From the NCBI GenBank assembly GCA_012729015.1, contig JAAYDY010000117.1, forward strand, positions 1 through 60,929: a stretch of 60,929 bases of DNA, in the 5' to 3' direction. The notes under the pieces were generated by a model. That model saw only the letters and a list, made by a program, of their open reading frames with translations. It searched no databases and had not been told where the DNA came from. Positions 45,319-54,490 of this stretch are shown here, one piece after another (within the stretch, counting starts at the first letter, position 1; each line of letters opens with the position of its first letter). Both the position numbers and the translations under genes were made by a program. This DNA is from Phycisphaerae bacterium. Its GTDB lineage: Bacteria > Planctomycetota > Phycisphaerae > FEN-1346 > JAACEH01.

Positions 45319-45346
45319 ATTGTACAACACTATGGCGGAAACTCAA
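45319..45346 (-). promoter_or_regulatory. AraC gene promoter, possibly leaderless
   Basis: On the minus strand, TTGAGT (45346-45341), a 16-bp spacer and TACAAT (45324-45319) lie so close to the ATG at 45312 that transcription would start at or beside the A of the ATG. A TTGTACAA palindrome overlaps the -10 (45320-45327). Confidence 0.45.
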
Positions 45347-45358
45347 AAGAAAACCCAG

Positions 45359-45387
45359 TTGATCGGGACTGTCTTTCGGGCTATTAG
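45359..45387 (+). promoter_or_regulatory. aminotransferase promoter
   Basis: TTGATC (45359-45364), a 17-bp spacer and TATTAG (45382-45387) form a plausible promoter 45 nt upstream of the ATG at 45433, in the gap shared with the AraC gene. Confidence 0.5.
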
Positions 45388-45432
45388 TAATGCAATCGTG
45401 CAAACCACTTCCAGCCGCGAGGTATTGCCGCC

Positions 45433-46806
45433 ATGGGACAGTCCGAGAAAGCAGCGAAGAACGCACCGCCACGTTCCCATACGGGGGAGGCACTTCGCCA
45501 CGGCGTCCATGCCTCCGTTCGGGAGGACACAACGCCGGTGCGCACCCACCCCTGGCCGCAGCCGGGACCGAGGTTCGAGGGGCGAGAACTCGAACTGCTG
45601 GCTGAGGCGCTCAGGCAGAATACTCTGTCGTATGTCCACGGGCATATGACGCAACGGCTATGTGCCCGCATGTCGGAACTGACGGGAGCCGCCCATGTGG
45701 TGGCCTGCAGTTCGGGCTCAGCGGCCATCCATGTTGCCCTGAAAGCCTGCGGCGTCGGGCCTGGCGACGAAGTCATTACAGCTCCAGTCACGGACGCGGG
45801 CACGATCATTGGGATCATCTATGAAGGGGCCATTCCGGTCTTCGCCGACGTGGACCCGGTCAACTACAACCTGACGGCCGAGACCGTGGCGGTTCGCTTG
45901 ACCCAACGAACGCGCGCCGTCATCGCCGTGCATCTGGCGGGATGCCCGGCTGACATTGTGCCGATCGCCGAACTCTGTCGCAATCGCGGCATCACACTGA
46001 TCGAAGATTGCGCCCAGAGCTGGGCGGCCCAAGTGAATGGGCAGTGGGTCGGCACCTTCGGCGACATGGGATGCTTCAGCCTGAATGACTACAAGCATAT
46101 CAGTGCCGGCGAAGGCGGCTTGGTCATCACAAACGACGAACGGTTGCACCGTACAGCCGCGCTGGCTGCCGACAAGTGCTACGACAGGTTGACTCGTGCG
46201 CGTTTGATGGAGTTTGTCGCTCCGAACTACCGGATCTCGGAGCTCCAGAGCGCGGTGGCCCTGGCTCAGTTGGACCGGGTTGAGGCCATCGGAGCCAGAC
46301 GGCACGCCCTGGGCCAGCGGCTCGGCAACGGCTTGGCCGCAACCGATGGGCTGCTGCCCCACGAGGCGCCTGTTGGGGCATATAGCACCTACTGGTTCTA
46401 CCTGATTCAGCTTGACCGCCGGTTCACGGCCAACGACGTTGAAGACTTCGCCAAGGCCATGAATCGAGAAGGTATTCCGGGGGGGCGTGGCTACGTCAGG
46501 CCCGTGTATCTGGCATATCCCTACCTCATCAGGCAGTCCGCATTTCACCATTCGCGGTGGCCGTTCACACAGGCTGTTTCGCCGCAGCCTTACGCTCCGG
46601 GGCTCTGCCCTGTGGCCGAAAGCGTCTTCGACCGATCCTACAAATTCCCGCTGAGCGAGTGGCTGGACGACTCAGACATTGACGACGTCATCCGGGCGGC
46701 GCAGAAAGTGTCCCAGCGGCTGCTGCGTCGGGTCGCAGACAAGCCTCCGTCAGATGGCGATTTGGAAGGCATCCGCAAGTCCCCAGGAAAGGTGCATGAG
46801 CTATGA
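45433..46806 (+). CDS. DegT/DnrJ/EryC1/StrS-family PLP aminotransferase
   Basis: The 457-residue protein has the family core: VVACSSGSAAIHVALKA, GDEVITAPVTDAG, PVFADVDPVNYN, IEDCAQSWAA and the PLP lysine in FSLNDYKHISAGEGG. These enzymes move amino groups onto keto-sugars or related cyclitols. The first 35 residues extend beyond the usual start, so an internal start is possible. Its stop overlaps the ATG of the next gene (ATGA), so the two are probably co-translated. The AraC regulator is the likely controller. Confidence 0.88.
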   Translation: MGQSEKAAKNAPPRSHTGEALRHGVHASVREDTTPVRTHPWPQPGPRFEGRELELLAEALRQNTLSYVHGHMTQRLCARMSELTGAAHVVACSSGSAAIHVALKACGVGPGDEVITAPVTDAGTIIGIIYEGAIPVFADVDPVNYNLTAETVAVRLTQRTRAVIAVHLAGCPADIVPIAELCRNRGITLIEDCAQSWAAQVNGQWVGTFGDMGCFSLNDYKHISAGEGGLVITNDERLHRTAALAADKCYDRLTRARLMEFVAPNYRISELQSAVALAQLDRVEAIGARRHALGQRLGNGLAATDGLLPHEAPVGAYSTYWFYLIQLDRRFTANDVEDFAKAMNREGIPGGRGYVRPVYLAYPYLIRQSAFHHSRWPFTQAVSPQPYAPGLCPVAESVFDRSYKFPLSEWLDDSDIDDVIRAAQKVSQRLLRRVADKPPSDGDLEGIRKSPGKVHEL

Positions 46807-48347
46807 GGAGACGTACTCTGATGTTGCTGCCGGCAGTGCTTGTCGGCGCCTTGTCCGTGACCATGAGCGGCCGGGTTGCACTGGCTGATTCATCTGCCAC
46901 CCTCCGTGAGACGCCTGAAGCGTATCTACAGGCCTGTATCAGCAACTCCAGGAAGCACATGACGGGCGAGCATACCGGCGACGCCTGGACGTGGCACGCA
47001 CGTCATCCCATGCACAGTTTCCTCGACGCCTATCTGGCGACGCGCGACGCCGCCTGGCTCGATGCCGCCGTAGAGTACTTCGAGTCGTGCCTGAAGCTCC
47101 TGGCCACCGGGCCCGACGGAGAGAAGGGCTGGCTCGGACCGGCGTACCGCATGCCGGACCGGCTTGGCGAGTACCCCACCGGCGACGTCCTGCTGCTGGA
47201 ACCCATGACGCGTTTTGCCGCCCTGGTCACCAAGGACGAGCCCGCCCTGGCCGACAAGTACGGTCAGGCGGCGGCCCGCTATGTCGACCTCGCCGAAAAG
47301 CAGGCCTTCGCCAAATGGGAGAAACGCGGCATCTGGCGCGAGAGCGGCCCCTACGGCGCTTTCCTCGATTGGCCCTGGACGTTCACCGAGGAGGCCCCCG
47401 GCCGCTGGCACGCTCCGCCACCCGGCAAGAGTGAATTCACCCTCCCCCTCAACATGCAAGCTTACTGGGGCATCACCGCCCTGCGACTCTACCGTATCAC
47501 CGGCCGAGACGCCTGGCACGACAAGGCCGAACGCATCTTCCGTTTCGCCAAGAGCCGCTTCACCCTCTATGATGATCACTACGCCTGGAACTACTGGGAA
47601 CCCTTCGGCCCGTGGGACCTCAAGCCTGGCAACCCGCAGGATTTCAGCAGTTGGATCGACACACACCCGTACGCCAACTATCAGGCAGGCGAAGTGGCCG
47701 CCTTCGTCGAAGCCTATCACCACGGTGTCGTCTTCGACGAGCAGGACATGCGACGCCTCGTACGCACCAACCTCCACGTCATGTGGAACGGCAACCTCGA
47801 CAATCCCCAGTGGAACAACTCCAACGCCGGCGTACAGAAGGCCGCCCTCGGCGAAATCCGTCGAGGCACGCCCAGGCCCAATGGCACATTCGCCGGCACC
47901 CTGTGGGCCGCACTCGTCCCCTTCGACGCCTCGGCCCGGTCCCTCTACGCGAAGCAGCTCACGCCAGGCGACATCGAGGACGCCTACTATCGCTGCGTCA
48001 CCGCCCGCACGCCGCCAGGTTACCAGCGACGCTACGCCGATCTCAAGAGCAGCCCGTTCGACTTCCCGTTCCAGCCGTGCAGCACCATCACCATGGCCAC
48101 GGTGATTCCGCCCGTGATTGAGCGCGGCCAGTATGCCCTCGTCGCCTGCCAGGGACGCGTCGCCGGCGCCCTCAAGGTCGAACTCCGCAGCGACGACGGG
48201 ACGACCGCCCTCGCCGTACTCAAGGAAGCGCCTCTGAAGCTCATTGTGAACCACATGTGGGACACCAGCAGCGTCAAACCTGGGCAGTACCGCGTCCGCT
48301 GGACCCTGAAGGACGAGTATCGCGAGTTCCCGATTGAGGTTCGCTGA
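46803..48347 (+). CDS. exported protein, likely alpha/alpha-toroid glycan-active
   Basis: The 514-residue protein has a signal peptide (MRRRTLMLLPAVLVGALSVT, cut near ALA-DS). Helical repeats rich in Trp and His follow: WTWHARHPMHSFLDAYLATR, WLDAAVEYFESCLKLL, QAYWGITALRLYRITGRDAW and WHDKAERIFRFAKSRF, which suggest an alpha/alpha toroid as in glucuronyl hydrolases. The last 100 residues are beta-rich (MATVIPPVIERGQYALVACQ). It is translationally coupled to a cytoplasmic aminotransferase gene, an odd pairing. Catalytic residues are not identified. Confidence 0.72.
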   Translation: MRRRTLMLLPAVLVGALSVTMSGRVALADSSATLRETPEAYLQACISNSRKHMTGEHTGDAWTWHARHPMHSFLDAYLATRDAAWLDAAVEYFESCLKLLATGPDGEKGWLGPAYRMPDRLGEYPTGDVLLLEPMTRFAALVTKDEPALADKYGQAAARYVDLAEKQAFAKWEKRGIWRESGPYGAFLDWPWTFTEEAPGRWHAPPPGKSEFTLPLNMQAYWGITALRLYRITGRDAWHDKAERIFRFAKSRFTLYDDHYAWNYWEPFGPWDLKPGNPQDFSSWIDTHPYANYQAGEVAAFVEAYHHGVVFDEQDMRRLVRTNLHVMWNGNLDNPQWNNSNAGVQKAALGEIRRGTPRPNGTFAGTLWAALVPFDASARSLYAKQLTPGDIEDAYYRCVTARTPPGYQRRYADLKSSPFDFPFQPCSTITMATVIPPVIERGQYALVACQGRVAGALKVELRSDDGTTALAVLKEAPLKLIVNHMWDTSSVKPGQYRVRWTLKDEYREFPIEVR

Positions 48348-48502
48348 CCGACCGTTCGTTCTGGAAAGACCACGATGGCAGACGTTGATACGCACATGGG
48401 CATTCTTCTTGCCGGAACCATTCCGACGGAACTCGGACGGGCCGACGTAACGTGACGCGAATCGCGTGCGATAGAGAGGGGTCTTGGGAAAGGGACTTCG
48501 GC

Positions 48503-51500
48503 ATGACGACACTGAGAGCTGGACATCTAGTTTCACGCGCCTTGGCAGGGTTCGCCGTACTGACGGCAGTCGTGGCTGCGGCCGGCAACGTGACGGCGGC
48601 GGACATCACCTTCTACAATGGAACCGCCACGTGGGACGACTCGCAGAGCATCACCGGCAAAGTCGTCGTAGGCATCAACGGCAACACCGATCTGACTCTG
48701 GGGTCGACGGCAAACTACACGGCGACCGGCGGCTTCGAACTGGCGTCGGCCTGGTACGGCGCCACCTACCATGCCAAACTCACTGTCCAGGGAACGCTCG
48801 GTTCCACGGGCGTGCGCGGCCCACTGGTCGTCGGACGGTATGGCCCGCCATCGGCCGAGCTGGTCATCGACGGCGGTTCGATCTATGGGACAGCAGTCAC
48901 CCTGGGCCGCAGCACCGGAGTGGTGACGGTGTCGATGAACGACGGCCTGCTGGACGTCACCGGCGGCGCCTCCACATTCTCAGACAATGTCAACGTGAGC
49001 ATCAGCCAAAGCGGCGGCACAATGAACTGGTCCACGGCCGGCACGGCGAATGTGCTCCTTGGCAACCGGGCGGGCGGCAGCACAACCTACACCGTGTCAG
49101 GCGGAACGAGTAACTTTGGCGCCGGCCTGGTCGTGGGCAACGCCGCGGCGAGCGGCTCGTCGGCTCTTCTGGCGATGGATGGTTCCGGCGGAGCGGTTCA
49201 CGTTGCCGGCACCCTGACGTTGGACGCGCCGGGCACTCTGGCGTTCACTCTTGACGGCTCAGGGAACCACGTTTCAACCATCGACGTCGGCTCGGCGGTC
49301 TTCCAGTCGGGCCAGATCGACCTGGCCCTGGACGGCTTCACACCGACACCCAACCAGGTGTTTGATCTGGTCGCCGCCACCACGAGCCTGACCGGCTTCA
49401 ACACACTCACGCTGGCCTCGGGCGACGAGGCCAACTGGACGCTTCTGCTTTCCGGCGACGGCAAGACCTTGCAAGCGGTCTACACGCCCGTGCAGGCGAC
49501 GCTGAGCTACTCCTATGGCACGACCAACACCAAGTATCGCTACCGACCGCTCAATATCACGGCCTCGTATGGTGCGAACACCGTCTGGAGCATGAGCCTC
49601 TGGGTGCCGCAGGAGGGCTACGCTCAGACCGCGCACGACTACTGGCTGGCAGGCGAAATTGCCAGCTTCAAGGATGTGCTCTACGGCGGCACACCGTTCG
49701 ATTACTCGCCCGAGGCCGCCAGTTCCGGATCTCTTGGCCTGATGCGCATGGGCGCTATGCAGGGAAGCTTCCTCGACGGCACAGGCGTGAACGATCACAG
49801 CGGGCAGACCTCAGGCTGCTACGAGTTCACCAAGACCTACACCATCCAGACCGGAGTGGTAGCCACGCTGACCGTACGGATCAACGCTCCGATCATGGGC
49901 AGCGGTACGGATCACGTGACGACGATCGACGGCACGTATACGATCAGCAACACGAGCGGCGCCACGTACGACCTCACCTACACCAGCGGCACGGCCGGCT
50001 GCGGCAGCCTCGGCCTGTCGCACGGGGGGTTGACCAGTTGGGCCTTTGTCAACCCGACCGCGAGCACCACCGGAGTGAACTCGCACGTTACTGACGTCAC
50101 CGACGGACATCCGCTGTACCTGGTCCATGACTGGTTCGGCAGCACCGCGACCAGCGACCGGCCGGGTTTCTACGCCAAGACAGAGACCAAAGACAATGCC
50201 GAGACGGCTTCGCGAAACATGCGGCCGGGGATGACCTTCGAGCTCATGGCTGAGGCCATGGACTTCTACTACACCGACAACACAAACACGATGCGCGGCT
50301 CGACCACCGTCAACTCCAGCAAAGGTGTCTGGTGCAGTCTCTCCTCCCAACCGGGAGTGTTCGGCCAAGGCGCTGTCCTGCCCACCGGCGAGCAGGTCAC
50401 CATGAACTGGACCGGCCTGATCTCGACAGTCCCCCAGACGGTGCCTCCGCACGCAGTCGCCGGCGGCACCAGCGTCGTCGCGGACATCGACGACGACGGC
50501 TACGCGGACGTCGCATTGAACGCCACCGATTCGTATGACCCCGACGGCAGCATTGCCAGTTACCTCTGGACTGAAGGCGAGACGACGTTGGGCACGGGGG
50601 CCACCCTGGAAGTTGCCCTCGCCCGAGGCACGCACCAGGTGGTGCTGACCGTGACCGACAACGAGGGCCGCACGAGCAGCCAGATGTTCACGGTGCTCGT
50701 CGACGGAGCCCGCTTCTACGTGGACTTCGACGGGGGCAATGACAACAACGACGGCATGTCGGCAGAACACCCCTGGAAGCATTGCCCCGGAGACGCCAAC
50801 GCCACCGGCAACGCCGCCGCTCGGACGCTCGTGCCGGGTTCGGTGGTCCACTTCAAGGGCGGCGTGAAGTACCGCGGCCGCATCGACTGCAACTGGTCAG
50901 GCGAGACCGACCTACCCATCACGTACGACGGCAACACCGCGGGCACCTTCGGCACGGGCATGGCCATCATCGACGGCTCGGAGACGCTCTCGGGGTGGAC
51001 CCAGTGCCAGTCGGCCGAAGAAGCACTGAGCAATCCCAACTGGGCCAACATCTGGTACGCCTACGCCCCAGCCGGAACCGACGCCAACACGTCGAACCTC
51101 TACCAGTTCAGCACCGTCAGCGAAACCGAGAACATGTGCTGGCTGGCTCAGGACCCCAACCAGAGCGACCCATTCTACATGGACGACACAACCCAGTTCT
51201 ACTCCATCCCCTGTCAGGACGTGACGACGACCTCCATCACCGACTCGACCCGCCTGACGCAGAGCGACCCGGACTACTGGGTCGGCGCATGCGTCATGGT
51301 CTGGCTTCAGGGCAACCTTGTCGCGGCTCGGAGTATCACCGGATTCGACCCGTCAACGGATACAATCACCTTCGCCTCCACGACTGCCCCGTACACTGAT
51401 CGCGATGAACTCTATGCCTTGTACAACCACATCTCGCTGCTCGACCAGGCTGGCGAGTATTACTTCAACGACACGGCCGAGGCCGACGGCACCCACAAGG

Positions 51501-52483
51501 TCTACCTGTGGCCGCCGGCCGGCAATCCCAATACCAACTCGGTCAGCATCTCGGTGCCGGCGGCGCGAACGCGGGCATTCTATGTCGGCAACAAATCCCA
51601 CCTGGTGTTCGACGGCTTCACGATGCAGAAGTTCGCCGGCGCCGGCGAGGGCGGCGGGGCCGGGATTGCCACGGTGAGTTCTGCAACACCGTCGACCGAC
51701 CTCACGGTCGAGAACAACACGTTCCAATACATGCGTCGCGATTACCGCCAGGGCAACGGTTTCGGCGGGATCAACCTGCTGGGCTCCTGCATGACGATCA
51801 GGAACAACGTCTTCCGCGAACTTCCGGTGACCAACGCCATGCAGTTGACGGCCACGGATTCCATCATCCAGGACAATTACATCTGGAAGCCGGGCCGGCA
51901 CGGCATGTGGATGACTTTTTACGACACGCAGATCGTCGGCAATACGATTCTGGAGGTCGGCGGGTCGCACGCTAACGGCATCGCGGTGTTCAATGGCAGT
52001 TCGAACGTGCAGGTATTAGGCAACATGGTGATTTGTCGAAAGTCCGTTGCCATCTCCACCGGCGATTCGGACGGCATCACCGTGGCCTACAACTTCATGT
52101 CCCGTAGCGACGCAGGCCGCGCATATGCCGACTACAACGGCTGCACGAATCTGAAGGTGCATAACAACACGATACTCTGCGGCGGGGTCGACTACCCGGC
52201 GATCCGCAACGACAGCGGCGGCGAACTGAAGAACAACATCGCCAGCACCAACGAGTACAGCGGGCCGCCCAGCCTGATACCCGACGCCAACGGGAACCTC
52301 TTCATCAGCCATGCGATGGAGAGCACGGTCTTCGCCGATCCGGCAACCGGCGACTACCACTTGAAGACGGGCAGCCCCGCCATCGATGCCGGACTTGACC
52401 TCAACTACGAATACGATATCGAGGGGACTTCAGTGCCGCAGGGCGACGACCCGGACAGCGGGTGCTTCGAATACGTGCCATGA
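48503..52483 (+). CDS. giant secreted chimera: PEP-CTERM-type passenger, PKD and beta-helix
   Basis: The 1326-residue protein has a signal peptide (near residues 1-33). Residues about 35-325 are a passenger like those of the PEP-CTERM proteins, with the shared module LAFTLDG ... STIDVG ... LALDGFTPTPNQVFDL and ending at KTLQAVY. In the two PEP-CTERM proteins a VPEPAT tail follows TLQAV within a few residues; here there is an unclassified beta-rich domain (330-640), a PKD-like domain (about 649-733; TDSYDPDGSIASYLW, TVTDNEGRTS) and a DUF1565/beta-helix domain (RFYVDFDGGNDNNDG to the end, with SPAIDAGLDL). There is no C-terminal PEP motif. The ATG at 48503 follows AAGGGA. Confidence 0.85.
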   Translation: MTTLRAGHLVSRALAGFAVLTAVVAAAGNVTAADITFYNGTATWDDSQSITGKVVVGINGNTDLTLGSTANYTATGGFELASAWYGATYHAKLTVQGTLGSTGVRGPLVVGRYGPPSAELVIDGGSIYGTAVTLGRSTGVVTVSMNDGLLDVTGGASTFSDNVNVSISQSGGTMNWSTAGTANVLLGNRAGGSTTYTVSGGTSNFGAGLVVGNAAASGSSALLAMDGSGGAVHVAGTLTLDAPGTLAFTLDGSGNHVSTIDVGSAVFQSGQIDLALDGFTPTPNQVFDLVAATTSLTGFNTLTLASGDEANWTLLLSGDGKTLQAVYTPVQATLSYSYGTTNTKYRYRPLNITASYGANTVWSMSLWVPQEGYAQTAHDYWLAGEIASFKDVLYGGTPFDYSPEAASSGSLGLMRMGAMQGSFLDGTGVNDHSGQTSGCYEFTKTYTIQTGVVATLTVRINAPIMGSGTDHVTTIDGTYTISNTSGATYDLTYTSGTAGCGSLGLSHGGLTSWAFVNPTASTTGVNSHVTDVTDGHPLYLVHDWFGSTATSDRPGFYAKTETKDNAETASRNMRPGMTFELMAEAMDFYYTDNTNTMRGSTTVNSSKGVWCSLSSQPGVFGQGAVLPTGEQVTMNWTGLISTVPQTVPPHAVAGGTSVVADIDDDGYADVALNATDSYDPDGSIASYLWTEGETTLGTGATLEVALARGTHQVVLTVTDNEGRTSSQMFTVLVDGARFYVDFDGGNDNNDGMSAEHPWKHCPGDANATGNAAARTLVPGSVVHFKGGVKYRGRIDCNWSGETDLPITYDGNTAGTFGTGMAIIDGSETLSGWTQCQSAEEALSNPNWANIWYAYAPAGTDANTSNLYQFSTVSETENMCWLAQDPNQSDPFYMDDTTQFYSIPCQDVTTTSITDSTRLTQSDPDYWVGACVMVWLQGNLVAARSITGFDPSTDTITFASTTAPYTDRDELYALYNHISLLDQAGEYYFNDTAEADGTHKVYLWPPAGNPNTNSVSISVPAARTRAFYVGNKSHLVFDGFTMQKFAGAGEGGGAGIATVSSATPSTDLTVENNTFQYMRRDYRQGNGFGGINLLGSCMTIRNNVFRELPVTNAMQLTATDSIIQDNYIWKPGRHGMWMTFYDTQIVGNTILEVGGSHANGIAVFNGSSNVQVLGNMVICRKSVAISTGDSDGITVAYNFMSRSDAGRAYADYNGCTNLKVHNNTILCGGVDYPAIRNDSGGELKNNIASTNEYSGPPSLIPDANGNLFISHAMESTVFADPATGDYHLKTGSPAIDAGLDLNYEYDIEGTSVPQGDDPDSGCFEYVP

Positions 52484-52689
52484 AGGATTCACGGGGTTCA
52501 GAATAGGCCAGAGCGTCGTCGCTGTCCTTACGGATGGCGGCGACGCCTCAGGCCTGATCGACAACCCGGTACTCGCGCCGTCCGGCAATGAGACTGTTGT
52601 GCGGCCGTCTGCACCGCTCGCGGATGTCGACGTGTTCGCGTTCGGCATTCCGAGAAACGGACACTCCGCTCACCATGAGATGAGAGACC

Positions 52690-53817
52690 ATGGCCAGACC
52701 AGTTGTTCCGGAGAGAGTCTACAGGTATCTGCTTGAGAAGCTGGCCGCAGGCCAGTGGCAACCCGGCGACGCCGTGCCGCCGTTGCGCGCTATGGCTCAT
52801 GAGTTGAACATCTCTCATTGGCCGGTGTACAAAATGATGAGGCATGCGGTCGGCGAGGGACTTCTGGAGCACCGCCCCCGGCGCCGGGCTCGCGTGGCTC
52901 CAGAAGCCCCCGAGCGAGCCCGGCTGTTGCTGGCCTCCATGGAGTCAACGGCAGGAGGCACGCGCCTGGCCATCCTGGTTCCCCAGGAGCCTGCCGGGCT
53001 GACCTTCCCGGTCGGGAACCCCGTCCATGCCAATCTGGTTCAGGCCGTCGGCGCCGCGAGCGTTTCCTGTGGGTCCACGAGCCACGTGGTCTGCCTCGAC
53101 GACCTGGACCCGATGCGACAAGCGGGGGAGATCGTTCGCCGCTACGACGCAGCGTTTGCCGTCGGTTTGGGGCCCAGGAATCTTGTGCTGATGACCCACC
53201 TGGCCCAGAGCCGACTGCCCTTGTTGACCTACCAGACGAGGATTCCGGGCCTGGAGATTCCCACGCTGTACACCGACAGCTACAGCGCCGGCAGGCGACT
53301 CGCAGAGCTGCTTGTCCAGCATGATCACACCAACGTCTGCATGATCGCCTCCATTCGCTGCGAATCGATCATGGATGAGCGCTATCTGGGCTCCAAGGGG
53401 TGGCTGGATGGACTGAGAGAGTTCGGGATCTGTGACCAGTGCGTCATGCCGATCGCCCTGGACCGAGGCGCTAATCATGATCTGTTGATCCAGAAGATTC
53501 TGAGGTTATCGCCTCGTCCGACCGCGCTGGTGTTCGAGGAACCTCACATCCTCGCACGCCTGCTGCGGGCCCCTTGGTTTCGCAGCATGAGGGATCTCGC
53601 CCTGGCGACCCTCGGCGCCATGGATCGCACCCTGGAGACCGATGGTGTGCCGCCAATCACCTCCTTTGACGTGGACTGGACCCGAGCCGGACAGTGCGCC
53701 GTCGAAGTGCTCTGCCGAATGACGTCCGGAACCATGCATCAGAAGTGCATCCGCATCTCGATGCGACTGAATCTGACGGACAGCCTGGGTTGCTGCTCGG
53801 TCAGCACGTCTGCCTGA
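52690..53817 (+). CDS. GntR/LacI-type transcriptional regulator
   Basis: The 375-residue protein has a GntR-like winged helix (residues 5-72; VPPLRAMAHELNISHWPVYK) and a LacI-like domain (LLTYQTRIPGLEIP, VQHDHTNVCMIAS, CIRISMRLNLTDSLG). It lies between the giant secreted protein and a PEP-CTERM gene, the same position as the regulator at 5149. It is therefore likely to control this module. The effector is unknown. Confidence 0.85.
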   Translation: MARPVVPERVYRYLLEKLAAGQWQPGDAVPPLRAMAHELNISHWPVYKMMRHAVGEGLLEHRPRRRARVAPEAPERARLLLASMESTAGGTRLAILVPQEPAGLTFPVGNPVHANLVQAVGAASVSCGSTSHVVCLDDLDPMRQAGEIVRRYDAAFAVGLGPRNLVLMTHLAQSRLPLLTYQTRIPGLEIPTLYTDSYSAGRRLAELLVQHDHTNVCMIASIRCESIMDERYLGSKGWLDGLREFGICDQCVMPIALDRGANHDLLIQKILRLSPRPTALVFEEPHILARLLRAPWFRSMRDLALATLGAMDRTLETDGVPPITSFDVDWTRAGQCAVEVLCRMTSGTMHQKCIRISMRLNLTDSLGCCSVSTSA

Positions 53818-54490
53818 CGGCTTCTCCTTCAGCCAGTTCACAACCTGCCGCAGGCGACCCCATCAGCTGCGGGCAATGTGGACGTCCTTCCGCCACCCGC
53901 CGACCCTGCCTTGCCGCCCGATAACAAACTGTGATTCCAAAATAAGTTAGAACCTCTCTACCCTTTGCTCGGTTTCCCCCGATTGGCCCTGCCGCCGTCG
54001 GCCACTGGTGGACATTCACCGGGCCACCCCGGACCTTGCCACCGATATAACTCCTCTTGCCGCAATAGGCTACGACAGTGCCCATGCATCCCATCTGTTA
54101 GCGCGCATGTAATTGGACAGTACGCGGCGGGCCGTTGCCCCTCGCCTTTCGTCCGGCAATCACCCGGCCGACGAGCCAGACCCAGAGACGAGGACTGACG
54201 CCGCCGACCGATTCTGGAATTCTAACACATTGTGGCTACAGTTGTTAGATACATGCCCAGGACAACCTCGGATCCCGCTTCGCGACCGCCAGGCCACTGG
54301 TCGCCAGAGTGTCTGCACATTGATTGTCTCTCGGTTTGCCTTCATACTCCCACCGGTGCGTCAAGTGGTGCAGCATGTCTGCCTTGGCACACAAGACGAT
54401 GGCGGCCGGAAAGGACTGTGGAAGCGAAAGCGGCTGTGTATGCCGTGTTCCTTGATCGGCCGCAGCATTCTCTACTTCGGGAGGACAACC
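53818..54490. other. long intergenic region before a PEP-CTERM gene
   Basis: This 673-bp gap is lower in GC than its surroundings. It holds a 7-bp inverted repeat TCTAACA (54221-54227) / TGTTAGA (54243-54249), another GTTAGAA at 53946-53952, and the TAACACATTGT motif (54223-54233) also found at 1532-1542. A regulatory role is likely. No frame with a credible ribosome site and family match was seen. Confidence 0.5.

Noticed and set aside
53801..54094. A 97-codon minus-strand frame in the gap before the PEP-CTERM gene
   Set aside because: It overlaps the end of the regulator gene, has no ribosome site and no recognisable pattern.
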